Assembly (NCBI GenBank): GCA_026874595.1
Contig: CM049310.1
Location: forward strand, 49,691,558-49,755,557
Source of the DNA: Sipunculus nudus
Lineage: Eukaryota > Annelida > Sipuncula > Golfingiida > Sipunculidae
Length of the DNA stretch: 64,000 nt
Direction of reading: 5' to 3'
Within the stretch, counting starts at the first letter, position 1; every line of letters begins with the position of its first letter. Of the stretch, positions 22,101-34,821 are shown in pieces. Both the position numbers and the translations under genes were made by a program. The notes below the pieces were generated by a model. That model did no database searches. It saw only the letters and a list, made by a program, of their open reading frames with translations, and had not been told where the DNA came from.

Positions 22101-25100
22101 CTAAATGCATTGCAGAAACGAATACACATCTATAACTGTATTATAGAATTTGGTTATGAAACTGCCCCCGGTGTGGTTTCACTAATGTGGATCAATATGT
22201 GAATTGTTGTAGTGTGATCAGATTCAACAGATTTGGATTTTGAGGCAATCACTGTTTAATATTCAATACTGTATACAATGAATATGGGTGTAATGTGATC
22301 ATGCCTCAAGTGGCCTCATTCATAATTTGTATAAGTGCTCACTTCAGTTTTATGATGTTAGTATGCATTGTGATTTCACTGTGCCATGTCACTCTGGGCC
22401 AGAAAAATGTGTGGAGTATGTGTTTTCTATCGAAATACTAGCTTTATGAAGCATAGATGGAAAAAAAACCATAATATCAACTGCTTACTGAATTTTAATT
22501 GGTGATTGTATGCATAAAACTGGTGTGATATAACAAATTTGATTGATAAGAGCCCTTTTCATCAAATCTTTAATATTAATAAATGAAAAATTATATGACA
22601 TTTAGTATAATCTATAATAATGTTCATGAGAAGCCTAAATTCTTAAACAATTGAAATTGCAATTTTCAATTTATTATTTCCACTACTGGTACATATTTAC
22701 ATATATCCCAAATAAAGTGTGAAATATGTTGGACAAGTTTCTGTATTACTCAAGCAGGCTCAGATGTATATGTGCATCAGTATCACATGAATTCAATTAA
22801 AAGTTAATCTCACATTGTGCAAATTTGATAGAAAATGCAATTGTAACACAAAATGTGGTCATATATACATTATTACAATACACCATGACTATACATAAAA
22901 ACAAAAAGTGGAACACCCCCCGGAAATGGACAGTTTTGATGTGATGGTCACTGTTTATTTATGTTTTCATTTAAAATTTGATGATGGGCAGAATGGTCAC
23001 ATATCTAACCCTGCCTTGTTGCCAGCACAAACTGAGCGGTGTTTGTCTATGGTGTTTGTACCAACTTTATTGACTGTTTAAATATGTTGTTTCTTGTACA
23101 TTCTGGTAACTGTATATTGATATTATTACAAATTGTAATATTATTTAATCAAATATTCACCTTTCACTGCAGAATAATTTGTAAAAAGTATAAAGGGAAT
23201 AAACTAAAAAATATGTTGTTTACATGGTTCTTTCCTGTTTTGTATACAGATATTTGAGTGTAGGTTGACTGTTGACTCTGTGTATTAGGAGATTTGGGTT
23301 TGAATCTGACATTTGTAGGTCTTTGCATTTCCTCACCCATAAGAAGAATAATACTTCCTTTACTATGTGGACCCATGTACAGATATAAAAGAAACCTTGC
23401 AATCTTAATTGTATCAGCCAAAACAAATTTTTTTGGATACTATTATTGTATCCCCAGACATAGTTGGGATACTATGGTTTTACGACGGTCCCGCCGCCAC
23501 TGCCGTCGCCGCCGCAGAAAAACCTTGTGAGCGGGATAACTCAAAAAATATTTCACTGATCTTTTTCAAACTTTACATTTGTATAGATACAGGTAAGGGG
23601 ACGAAGCCTTTTTAAAATAGGGTCATGACCTTTGCTAGGAGAGTGACCTTGACCTTGAATAGGTCCATTTTTGCTGAAAATAAAACAAATTCTTAAATAT
23701 CTCAAGTAAGCTTGCATGGACTGGTCCAAAAATCAAGGTGACCGAAGATCTTGGATAGCCTTGTGATATATTGGAAACTGGTGGCGCCATCTATTTTCCT
23801 TTTCTTGTTTTTACACCTTTTAATACCCCCATAATTGCCACTTGACAGTACTGTAAGCATTATAAGTCAAAAACTAATGAACAGATTTCTTTCATATTAT
23901 GCACATGTAGAGAGATGGGTTATGGGATGAGGTCTATTTACATTTGGGTCATGACCTTTACCATGAGAGTGGCCTTGACCTTTAATGTGTCCATATTTGG
24001 TGAAAATCACACACCTCTTATGATATCTCAAGTGTTGATAGCCATATGGATTTCAAACGTGACTTATGTATTGCCCACCACTAAGGTAAGAACCCTATAG
24101 GTTCTAGGGTCATGAGGTCAAAGGTCAAGGTCGCTGGACTAGCATCTTAAAAGATACTATGGATGCATTTTAAGCCAAACTTTCATTCCAGGTCTTCCAT
24201 CTTGAATGTATAGTTCACTTGCCAATAGTGGATGATCCATATCAATTTTGGAGTCACAAGGTCATAGGTCAAGGCCACAGGAGCTATCTGTCAAAAAATT
24301 AGTTTCTGGATGATAATTCCTGCTTTTATTGATGTATGGATTTCAAACTTGACTTATACATGTCCCATTGAAAAAGCAAGACTCCAATTGATTTTGAGGT
24401 CATGAGGTCAAAGGTCAGGGTCACAGGACACATCTTTAAAAAGATTGTGGATGCATTTTCAGCCAAACATTTCATCTCAGACCTTTTATCTTGCACATAT
24501 AGTTCATCTGCCAATAGAGGAAGACCCCTATCAATTTTGAGGTCACAAGGTCAAAGGTGAAGGTCACAGGAGCCATTTGTTCAAAAATTAGTTTCTGGAT
24601 GATAATTCCTGCTTTTATTGATGTATGGATTTCAAACTTGACTTGTATATGTCTCATTTCAAAAGCAAGACCCGAATGGATTTTTGGGTCATGAGGTCAA
24701 AGGTCAAGGTCACAGGACACATCTTTGAAAAGAATGTGGATGCATTTTCAGCCAAACAATTCATCTCAGACCTTTCATCTTGCACATATATTTCACCTGC
24801 AAAGAGTGGAAGACCCCTATCAATTTTTAGGTCAAAGGTGAAGGTCACAGGAGCCATCTGTCCAAAGATTAGTTTCTGGATGATACTTCCTGCTTTTATT
24901 GATGTATGGATTTCAAACTTGATTTGTATATGTCCCATTCGAAAAGCAAGACCCAAATTGATTTTGGGGTCATGAGGTCAAAGGTCAAGGTAACAGGACA
25001 CATCTTTAAAAAGATGTGGATGCATTTTCAGCCAAACATTTCATTTCAGATCTTTCATCTTGCACATATAGTTCAGCTGCCGAGAGTGGACGACCCCTAT

Positions 25101-25469
25101 CAATTTTGAGATCAAAGGTGAAGGTCACAGGAGCCTTCTGTCCAAAGATTAGTTTCTGGATGATACTTCCTGCTTTTATTGATGTATGGATTTCAAACTT
25201 GACTTGTATATGTCCCATTCGAAAAGCAAGACCCCAATTGATTTTGGGGTCATGAGGTCAAAGGTAAAGGTCACAGGACACATCTTTAAAAAGATTGTGG
25301 ATGCATTTTCAGCCAAACAATTCATATCAGATCTTTCATCTTGCATATATAGTTCACCTGCCAAGAGTGGAAGACCTCTATAAATTTTGAGGTCACAAGG
25401 TCAAAGATGAAGGTCACATGAGCAATATGTCAAACAATTAGTTTCTGGATGATAATTCCTGCTTTTATT

Positions 25470-27070
25470 GATGTATGGATTTCAAACTTGACTTGTATAT
25501 GTCCCATTTCAAAAGCAAGATCGAATTGATTTTGGGGTCATGAGGTCAAAGGTCAAGGTCACAGGACACATCTTTCAAAAGATGTGGATGCATTTTCAGC
25601 CAAACATTTCATCTCTGATCTTTCATCTTGCACATATAGTTCACCTGCCAAAAGAGGAAGAACTCTATCAATTTTGAGGTCACAAGGTCAAAGGTGAAGG
25701 TCACAGGAGCCATCTGTCCAAATATTAGTTTCTGGATGATAATTCCTGCTTTTATTGATGTATAGATTTCAAACTTGACTTGTATATGTCCCATTGGAAA
25801 AGCAAGACCCGAATTGATTTTGAGGTCATGAGGTCAAAGGTCAGGGTCACAGGACACATCTTTGAAAAGATTGTGCATGCATTTATAGCCAAACATTTCA
25901 TCACAGACATTTCATCTTGCACATACAGTTCCCCTGCCTATAGAGAAAGACGCCTGTCAATTGTGAGGACACAAGGTCAAAGGTGAAGGTCACAGGAGCC
26001 ATCTGTCCAAAAATTAGTTCCCGAGATGAAAATTCAAGCTTGGATTAATATATGGATTTCAAACCTGACATATATGGCCCATCAATAAATCTAGACCTCT
26101 ATTGATTTATATTTAAAAAGTTGATGATCAATATCAATTTTGGGGCCAAAGGTCAAGGCCACAGGAGCCATCTGTCAAAAAAATTAGTTTCTGCATGATA
26201 ATTCCTGCTTTTATTGATGTATAGATTTCCAACTTGACTTAAATATGTCCCATTGAAAAAGCAAGACCCTAATTGATTTTGGGGTCATGAGGTCAAAGGT
26301 AAAGGTCACAGGACATCTTTAAAAAGATTGTGGATGCATTTTCAGCCAAACATTTCATCTCAGACCTATCATCTTGCACATATAGTTCACCTGCCAAGAG
26401 TGGATGACCCCTATAAATTTTGAGGTCACAGGTGAAGGTCACAGGAGCCATCTATCCAAAGATTAGTTTCTGGATGATACTTCCTGCTTTTATTGATGTA
26501 TGGATTTCAAACTTAACTTGTATATGTCCCATTCGAAAAGCAAGACCCCAATTGATTTTGGGGTCATGAGGTCAAAGATAAAGGTCACAGGACACATCTT
26601 TAAAAAGATTGTGGATGCATTTTCAGCCAAACAATTCATCTCAGATCTTTCATCTTGCACATATAGTTCACCTGCCAAGAGTGGAAGACCTCTATAAATT
26701 TTGAGGTCACAAGGTCAAAGATGAAGGTCACAGGAGCCATATGTCCAACAATTAGTTTCTGGATGATAATTCCTGCTATTATTGATGTATGGATTTCAAA
26801 CTTGACTTGTATATGTCCCATTTCAAAAGCAAGATCGAATTGATTTTGGGGTCATGAGGTCAAAGGTCAAGGTCACAGGACACATCTTTCAAAAGATGTG
26901 GATGCATTTTCAGCCAAACATTTCATCTCAGATCTTTCATCTTGCACATATAGTTCACCTGCCAAAAGAGGAAGAACCCTATCAATTTTGAGGTCACAAG
27001 GTCAAAGATGAAGGTCACATGAGCAATATGTCAAACAATTAGTTTCTGGATGATAATTCCTGCTTTTATT
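25470..27070. repeat. Higher-order repeat, copy 1 (1,601 bp)
   Basis: Landmarks in this block reappear exactly 1,601 bp further on: GATGTATGG 25470/27071, the GTCACATGAGCAATATG variant near 25417/27018, and the unit starts 26216/27817 and 26495/28096. I find only scattered single-base differences. Confidence 0.9.
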
Positions 27071-28671
27071 GATGTATGGATTTCAAACTTGACTTGTATA
27101 TGTCCCATTTCAAAAGCAAGATCGAATTGATTTTGGGGTCATGAGGTCAAAGGTCAAGGTCACAGGACACATCTTTCAAAAGATGTGGATGCATTTTCAG
27201 CCAAACATTTCATCTCTGATCTTTCATCTTGCACATATAGTTCACCTGCCAAAAGAGGAAGAACTCTATCAATTTTGAGGTCACAAGGTCAAAGGTGAAG
27301 GTCACAGGAGCCATCTGTCCAAATATTAGTTTCTGGATGATAATTCCTGCTTTTATTGATGTAAAGATTTCAAACTTGACTTGTATATGTCCCATTGGAA
27401 AAGCAAGACCCGAATTGATTTTGAGGTCATGAGGTCAAAGGTCAAGGTCACAGGACACATCTTTGAAAAGATTGTGCATGCATTTATAGCCAAACATTTC
27501 ATCACAGACATTTCATCTTGCACATACAGTTCCCCTGCCTATAGAGAAAGACGCCTGTCAATTGTGAGGACACAAGGTCAAAGTTGAAGGTCACAGGAGC
27601 CATCTGTCCAAAAATTAGTTCCCGAGATGAAAATTCAAGCTTGGATTAATATATGGATTTCAAACCTGACATATATGGCCCATCAATAAATCTAGACCTC
27701 TATTGATTTATATATAAAAAGTTGATGATCAATATCAATTTTGGGGCCAAAGGTCAAGGCCACAGGAGCCATCTGTCAAAAAAATTAGTTTCTGCATGAT
27801 AATTCCTGCTTTTATTGATGTATAGATTTCCAACTTGACTTAAATATGTCCCATTGAAAAAGCAAGACCCTAATTGATTTTGGGGTCATGAGGTCAAAGG
27901 TAAAGGTCACAGGACATCTTTAAAAAGATTGTGGATGCATTTTCAGCCAAACATTTCATCTCAGACCTATCATCTTGCACATATAGTTCACCTGCCAAGA
28001 GTGGATGACCCCTATAAATTTTGAGGTCAAAGGTGAAGGTCACAGGAGCCATCTGTCCAAAGATTAGTTTCTGGATGATACTTCCTGCTTTTATTGATGT
28101 ATGGATTTCAAACTTAACTTGTATATGTCCCATTCGAAAAGCAAGACCCCAATTGATTTTGGGGTCATGAGGTCAAAGGTAAAGGTCACAGGACACATCT
28201 TTAAAAAGATTGTGGATGCATTTTCAGCCAAACAATTCATCTCAGATCTTTCATCTTGCACATATAGTTCACCTGCCAAGAGTGGAAGACCTCTATAAAT
28301 TTTGAGGTCACAAGGTCAAAGATGAAGGTCACAGGAGCCATATGTCCAACAATTAGTTTCTGGATGATAATTCCTGCTATTATTGATGTATGGATTTCAA
28401 ACTTGACTTGTATATGTCCCATTTCAAAAGCAAGATCGAATTGATTTTGGGGTCATGAGGTCAAAGGTCAAGGTCACAGGACACATCTTTCAAAAGATGT
28501 GGATGCATTTTCAGCCAAACATTTCATCTCAGATCTTTCATCTTGCACATATAGTTCACCTGCCAAAAGAGGAAGAACCCTATCAATTTTGAGGTCACAA
28601 GGTCAAAGGTGAAGGTCACAGGAGCCATCTGTCCAAATATTAGTTTCTGGATGATAATTCCTGCTTTTATT
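27071..28671. repeat. Higher-order repeat, copy 2 (1,601 bp)
   Basis: This is the second copy of the block at 25470-27070, in direct orientation and immediately adjacent. A third, more diverged partial copy may continue from 28672 to about 29330, since the spacing 28672-29138 resembles 25757-26216. Confidence 0.9.
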
Positions 28672-29422
28672 GATGTATAGATTTCAAACTTGACTTGTAT
28701 ATGTCCCATTGGAAAAGCAAGACCCGAATTGATTTTGGGGTCATGAGGTCAAAGGTCAAGGTAACTTGACACATCTAAAAAAAGATTGTGGATGCATTTT
28801 TAGGCAAACATTTCATCTCAGACATTTCATCTTGCACATACAGTTCCCCTACCAATAGAGGAAGACGCCTGTCAATAGTGAGAACACAAGGTCAAAGGTG
28901 TAGGTCACAGGAGCCATCTGTCCACAAATAAGTTCCCAAGATGATAATTCAAGCTTGGATTAATATATGGATTTCAAACCTGACATATATGGCCCATCAA
29001 TAAATCTAGACCTCTAATTGATTTATATATAAAAGTGGATGATCAATATCAATTTTGGGGTCACAAGGTCAAAGGTCAAGGCCACAGGAGCCATATGTCA
29101 AAAAATTAGTTTCCGGGTGATAATTCCTGCTTTTATTGATGTATCGATTTCAAACTTGACTTGTATATATGTCCCATTGAAAAAGCAAGACCCCAATTGA
29201 TTTTGGGGTCATGAGGTCAAAGGTCACGGTCACAGGACACATCTTTAAAAAGATTGTAGATGCATTTTCAGCCAAACATTTCATCTCAGACCTTTCATCT
29301 TGCACATACAGTTCACCTGCCAAGAGAGGAAGCAAAAAGATTGTGGATTGATAGATGGAAGAAACAATAATTGCTTGCCAACTGTCAGTATATGCTGCTA
29401 AAAATGGGGGCCTATTCTTAAA

Positions 29423-29438
29423 GGGGGGGGGGGGGGGG
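29423..29438 (+). repeat. Poly-G run (16 G)
   Basis: Sixteen consecutive G lie beside the right inverted terminus of the family B element, a potential G-quadruplex. Confidence 0.97.
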
Positions 29439-29619
29439 CGTACTATGTCTGGGGATACTCTGGCACCTGCAGAAATGTCTAGTTTTTACCAGGTTCTGGA
29501 GAACTCCTCTGTGACTACTGGACCGATTTTTCTAAAACTTAACCCAGTTATCAGGTTACATGTGAACTGGTGCCTAACCATTTGGCGTTGACCTCTGACC
29601 TTTCCTCTATGCAGTGTGT

Positions 29620-30480
29620 CAATCTGTGTGTCAGTGTTTACATATTAAACCACATATCTTTGGACTCATTGACCCATCAGGCTGAAGTATTGCACCAGTG
29701 TAGCTTTAGGGTAGCTTTATATCATATAATTAACTGGTGGCGCCATCTGCAACCATTTTTGCGCAGTGTCCATCTGTTTGTCTGCCTTGGATTAAAATCA
29801 CTCCCATCTCTGCAGTAGTTTGACTAATTCACCTGAAATTTGGCATGCGGATACATCCTGAATGGCGTTCTTGATTTTATGACAGTGGCGCCACCTACAT
29901 TCATGTTCACGCTGCAGACATCAATGCTAATGTCTCCAGACTGGTTTGACGTATCTTCCTGAAATTTTGATTGTGTTTAGATCTCAAATAGCTCTTTATC
30001 AAACAAGAAACTGGTGGCGCCAGCTTGCATGGCGTCCATCTGTTCGTCTGCCTTGGGTTAAAATCACTCATATCTCTGCAGTGGTTTGACTAATTTACCT
30101 GAATTTTGGCATGCATATACATCCTGGATAGCTTTCTTGATTTTATGACATGTGGCACTACCTACATTCATGTTCAAGCTGCAGACATCCATGCTAATAT
30201 CTCTGGACTGGTTTGATGTATCTTCCTGAAAATTTGCATGTGATTAGATCTCATGTAGCTCTTTATCATACTCAAACTGGTGGTGCCACCTGCAACCATT
30301 TTTGCACAGCGTCCATATGTTTGTCTGCTGTTGGATAAAATCACTCCTATCTCGGCAGTGGTTTGACTTATCCAACTGAAATTTTGCATGTGTTTACATC
30401 TTGCATAGTTTCTCTTTCATATAGCAGGTGGTGCCACCTACAGTCATGTTTACGTGGCAGACATCCATGCTAATATGTAA
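29620..30480 (+). repeat. Family A tandem core (degenerate units)
   Basis: Units share GCAGACATC(A/C)ATGCTAAT, TGGTTTGA(C/T) and CTGAAATTTGGCATG. They carry TGGCGCC words with neighbouring monomers about 140 bp apart, as in the array at 48540-49830 but more diverged. Confidence 0.75.
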
Positions 30481-30845
30481 CACATCTCACTTCTATTTCC
30501 CCTTGCCACTCAATCCATGCCTCACTTCATCCCTCCTACTCTGATTTTGGCGGATACACGTAGTCTTTGTAGACTACACGTATTCTAGTTTTGGTGAGGC
30601 GTTTGCCATGTTCTCTCTCATTTAATAACAAAATGACAAGTATGCAATGCTGACAAGTTATGAAAGATGTCAAAGAGAAAGATTTGCAACTCTGTTGGCC
30701 CCCCAAGTGTGCATTTTAACTGCCAGCACCAGCTGTCCACATGCAAAGCAAACTTAATAAAAATAACATTTTCTTAGAAAAATTTCCTTAAACTTTGCTG
30801 AAACATGCCTCCTTGCAACCAAACTCCCTTCGGAGGTAGGTATTT

Positions 30846-31080
30846 CAGGGCATTAACTTTTGAAAGTATTAACATCTAGAATTTACTTGCCCTAAATGAA
30901 TTTTTACTTGCCCTACAAGAATCATTGATTGTATTTAAGAACACAAATATCCTTTTTCAAGCCTTTGGATAAAGGTTTATGTTGGTCGGCAAGTGTAGGT
31001 GACTTTTAGTTGCCCTTCCACTATTTTCTGTAAGTTTCACTTGCCCATGGCAAGCGGTTAACCGCTAATGTCGAGCCCTG
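30846..31080 (+). mobile_element. 235-bp MITE with CAGGG...CCCTG ends and TATTT target duplication
   Basis: The ends CAGGGCATTAAC and GCTAATGTCGAGCCCTG are inverted. TATTT flanks both sides (30841-30845 and 31081-31085). The body has ACTTGCCCTA words and GGATAAAGGTTTATGTTGG shared with the same-length element at 38345. Confidence 0.8.
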
Positions 31081-34000
31081 TATTTGCTTGTACACTGTCC
31101 ATGGAGTAGTTTTGTGTTGCACCCAAGTGCCCTTATAGAATCCCAACAGGTTTTATTTCTCCCAGTTTCATGAAACCCCTCATGGGGGCTGCCATTTTTT
31201 ATACACACTAAAACCTGGATGTCTCATAAAAGAATTATGGGTATACCACTAGTGTTTTAAATTTAAATTTAAGGAATTCAATTAATTTTTTTTTAAACTC
31301 AGTCATGATGAGCCATAGCAATGAATCTTTGTCAGCCATCCTTCTAAATAAAGGCACAAACACTGGGTTATGTTGTCTAGGGATATATTAACATCTTTTA
31401 CATTGTAAGGGAACTTAAAATAAATAATAAAGTGTACACAGAAATAGAGATAGCTTTTTCTTTCAAAATCAGCTTGTCTGATCAAACACACAAACAGCAT
31501 AAACACATCAGTATGCTGTGGTATATAGTTTATTAAAACAGCATCAGTTCACAGGGTACACTCTGAATATAAACAAAAAGAATACTACAATCTTTCTTGT
31601 TCCAGATGTGAACAACAAACAAAATACTCTATAACACTGTACAAATCATGACAGAATCTATTAAATAACTGTTATGGTTTGGTCAAACGTCATTATAATT
31701 CTTGTGACCCCATCTTGTGATGAGCATCAGCTACATGGTAAAATACATATATTCTACAGAATATATATATATATACATATATTCTACAGAATATATTTAC
31801 ATATTCATATAAATAAAATTGCATAGATTAACATAAATCAACATGAGGAACTACTGAACAACTTAATCACTAAATCAAGTGTTAAATTCATCCTTCATTG
31901 CTTGCATTTAAATGCCTAAGTGTTATTTTCATGTAAAAACTCTATTAGGGCATCTGTAACAGATAGTTACATATAACTGTATATAGTGGAATGTATCATA
32001 TTAATTGCTATGCACTGATCCATATCCATATAAAAAACAACTTAAGCTAGATGATAATATCATATTTAGCAAATTTTCTATGGCAAGACTGTAAATCACA
32101 ATTGTTCAACTCATCTGTTACAGGTGGTGCCACTTGGCAATAACTTCCTTCGTTTCTCCCTCTTTCTATTTGCTGGAATGAAGAACTGTAGCCATCTTTT
32201 TTTAGCTAATTTGGACCCCTTTCACACCATCACAGAAAACACAACTAGACACAAGGTCAAAGTTTACAAGATGATATCCAAATCTGTAATTCTATTGTGC
32301 AATCATAACAATAAGTAACACCATATATTGCTATAGGTATGTATCAAACAATATACAATTTATTAAACAAATGAATATTACATGTATTTAACACAAAGTG
32401 TTGTAATGACATGGCTCTTGTAATATCTTGTCATATATACATATGTACTATTTTTATCCGTTTTATACAAAAATAAATAGTATACTGATTTGGCGCTTAA
32501 TTCTAACATTAGTGAGCATCTTTGTACATCTGTATAGTGACTTACTGTGTCCATTTTCATACTGAATCTCAAAACTCACCAATCAAGGTAAGCCTAACAG
32601 ACAAATTATGTAAACATTTTGGATTAGGGAATAAATCTGAAATTATTCTGATAAATTGTAGATTCCGATTATTCTGGAAATTAAGAGTGCACAAAGTTAT
32701 GCAGTGTTATTATTAAAACTTAAAATGGAAAAAAAAATTAGAAAAATTGAAGCAATATTGATTTAGTTCTTTAAAGATTTAAAAAAACAAAATTTTAATG
32801 CATGAGTTTTTTCATAATGTTATCCTTCACTCTTAAGATATACTATTTGTGACACACTGAGATGTACTAATTATTGCTTCTAACTTTTTGAACATGTGTG
32901 CTGATTAAATATCATGGGTACCACTAGATGGTAAAATAAAGAATTTTTATATCATATTTTATATAATAATACAATCATATTTTGTGATTTCAAGTAAAAG
33001 TACTTTTTTGTTACCTAATTAAATTTTCATTTGATAATCTGTAGTGAGTCCATCAACAAGAGCCCTAATTTTATATATTTTTATTTTTTTAGATACTTTT
33101 ATGATTGGTCAGTGGAGATTACAGCAAAATAGGACTACAAAGTGTAAGTGAATACATATTTATCATAACAAAATGTAGGGGAAAAAATCAGATGTGGCTT
33201 TTATAGAACATAAATTTGTAATGTTTTTTTATTTTCTTCCCAAAGAATGCTGAACAAGGGTTCCATTTAAAGAAATTAAGATGGATTTGAAGTAACCCCC
33301 CCCCCATAAAAATAAATAAAAAAGGAGGACACCCAATGGTGGAACATTGGTTCCTTTAAAAAATGAAGTCATGGATTTGCATTTATTTAGCAGTCAGCCC
33401 ACCCCTTAAATTTTCTTATTTTCATTGGGTAAATATTCCAAAATAATTTTTTATTTAGACAAACACCTGAGCACATAACTGCTGACATCTGTCATGTTAA
33501 TGGTCATGAGAAAAAAATGGCTGAAATGGCTAAAATAAAATAAAACACTTAAGAATAATCGAAGTATTAAATGGAGCATAGCTAGTGCTTCTCAAGCTTA
33601 CATGTATGACAAACCAAGCTAATAAATAATACATACTGAATCAAGTTTTTTTTTTTGTTGATAAATCTCAAAATTACAATTACAATTTTATAAATTGTAA
33701 AATAAATCCTGGATTAGTTTTAGCATGAATAAATATGGTCTGCTCGACTGATAATATTCTGTGTTCATTTGTATCAATTATTTTTTTTGGCTGTTCCAAA
33801 TTTAAGACAACCTCCCTTTATAGAGCCTGCTATTCTCCAGCAGATGCATAAAAACAGTCTCTGCTGCAAACTTCTGTTCTCTCTTATCCATCACAGATTC
33901 TCTTTTATCTGTCACAGATAATGATCTTGTACAATGTCTATTAATGAATCGAATGGCTTACCTTTAAATTATAAATAACACACCTGTTTTTATTCAATTT

Positions 34001-34821
34001 CAGGGAAAACAGAATATCCAGTAATTAAGACTGTTTAGTTTAGTTTAGTTTGAATTTCATTAACTTCCTGGTAAGTTTAAAAGTCTATACAAACTCCAAA
34101 ATTATGATACATAAATTGAGTTTGCTTAAACATACAACTCTTTACTAACAACCTACACTACAGCAAGGATGTCTCTATATAACTAGACCTTCAGACTTAA
34201 AAATCACCACTACTACTGTTAGTCTATGCATAATTCTTACGCAACGTTCTTTGGTAACCCCTCAATAAATAATGTTATCATCCCATAAAATGTAACCTGT
34301 GTTTTGAGCATGAATAATTCTTGTCATCAATGCACCCATACTCAGAATAAAGTTCCTGAATTATAACAACAACCCTCAACAAAGTTGCAAACAGGTAAAC
34401 GAGCTGACATTAAAATTTTAAAATATTTGTGCATGTCAAGTGATGAACCATGAAACAGCAGCATGAAATATCTGACATAAATAACATTTCCCTGTATGTA
34501 AAATCACAAAACATTCTAACTGGTTTTAGCTCCCAAATTCTGTATTTTTCTATGAGAGTAATAAGAGGAGATATTGCTGTAATTTATCAGATTTTTGTAA
34601 GAATCCTTAGGCAAGGCAATAGGCCAATCCAAGAAAGTGCACTCTGTATGACCTTTACCTTGATCAGCTTCCAAATCAGCTGGGAATCCAGAACTGTAAA
34701 ATTCCAGGGATGAGGAGGTAACATCTATATCATTGATCTAAATTTTTCTTCGTATGTCCATTCTTTTTCATAACCAGCAGAATTTGGCACCATATACAGC
34801 AATTATTAGCATCTCCCTCTA

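Larger units (their letters stand above)
24040..29335. repeat. Tandem array of about 287-bp dimeric units rich in AGGTCA
   Basis: The landmark GATGTATGGATTTCAAACTT recurs (with small changes) at 24331, 24620, 24901, 25181, 25470, 25757, 26216, 26495, 26784, 27071, 27358, 27817, 28096, 28384, 28672 and 29138, a spacing of about 280-289 bp. Each unit has two related halves of about 145 bp, both carrying (A)GGTCA...AGGTCAAAGGT(C/G)AAGG then TCACAGGA. Two shorter, degenerate units (near 26040 and 27640) break the period. Open frames of 60-116 codons on both strands are a by-product of the periodic sequence. Confidence 0.95.
23448..29458. mobile_element. Family B element: 6,011 bp with 17-bp perfect inverted termini, nested in family A
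   Basis: GTATCCCCAGACATAGT at 23448-23464 is the exact reverse complement of 29442-29458. The left terminus also folds on itself (GTATCCC...GGGATAC) and is followed by a CCGCCGCC-rich stretch, as in family A. A leader with TGACCTTGACCTT words precedes the tandem array. A 16-base G run (29423-29438) sits next to the right terminus. No transposase frame is present. Confidence 0.7.
23411..30588 (+). mobile_element. Family A Helitron/HINE-like element, interrupted by a family B element
   Basis: The left end has GTATCAGCCAAAAC...GGATAC, a decayed form of the palindromic 5' end of the intact family A copy at 48216. After the inner element (23448-29458) the same body resumes with GGAGAACTCCTCTGT and tandem units containing GGTGGCGCCACC variants. 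It ends with a hairpin (GTAGTC-TTTGTA-GACTAC at 30560-30577) and CTAG at 30585-30588. A 3' hairpin followed by CTRR is a Helitron hallmark, and tandem-repeat cores are typical of HINE/pearl elements. It has no Rep/helicase, so it is non-autonomous. Confidence 0.65.

Noticed and set aside
24326-29335. Many 60-116-codon open frames on both strands (PVTFTFDLMT / MGHIQVKFEIHTSIKAG types)
   Set aside because: They recur every repeat unit on both strands at once and track the 287-bp period; they are by-products of tandem repetition, not genes.
24040-29335. CRISPR-like regular spacing
   Set aside because: Units are contiguous, about 287-bp tandem copies with no unique spacers, in a eukaryotic genome.
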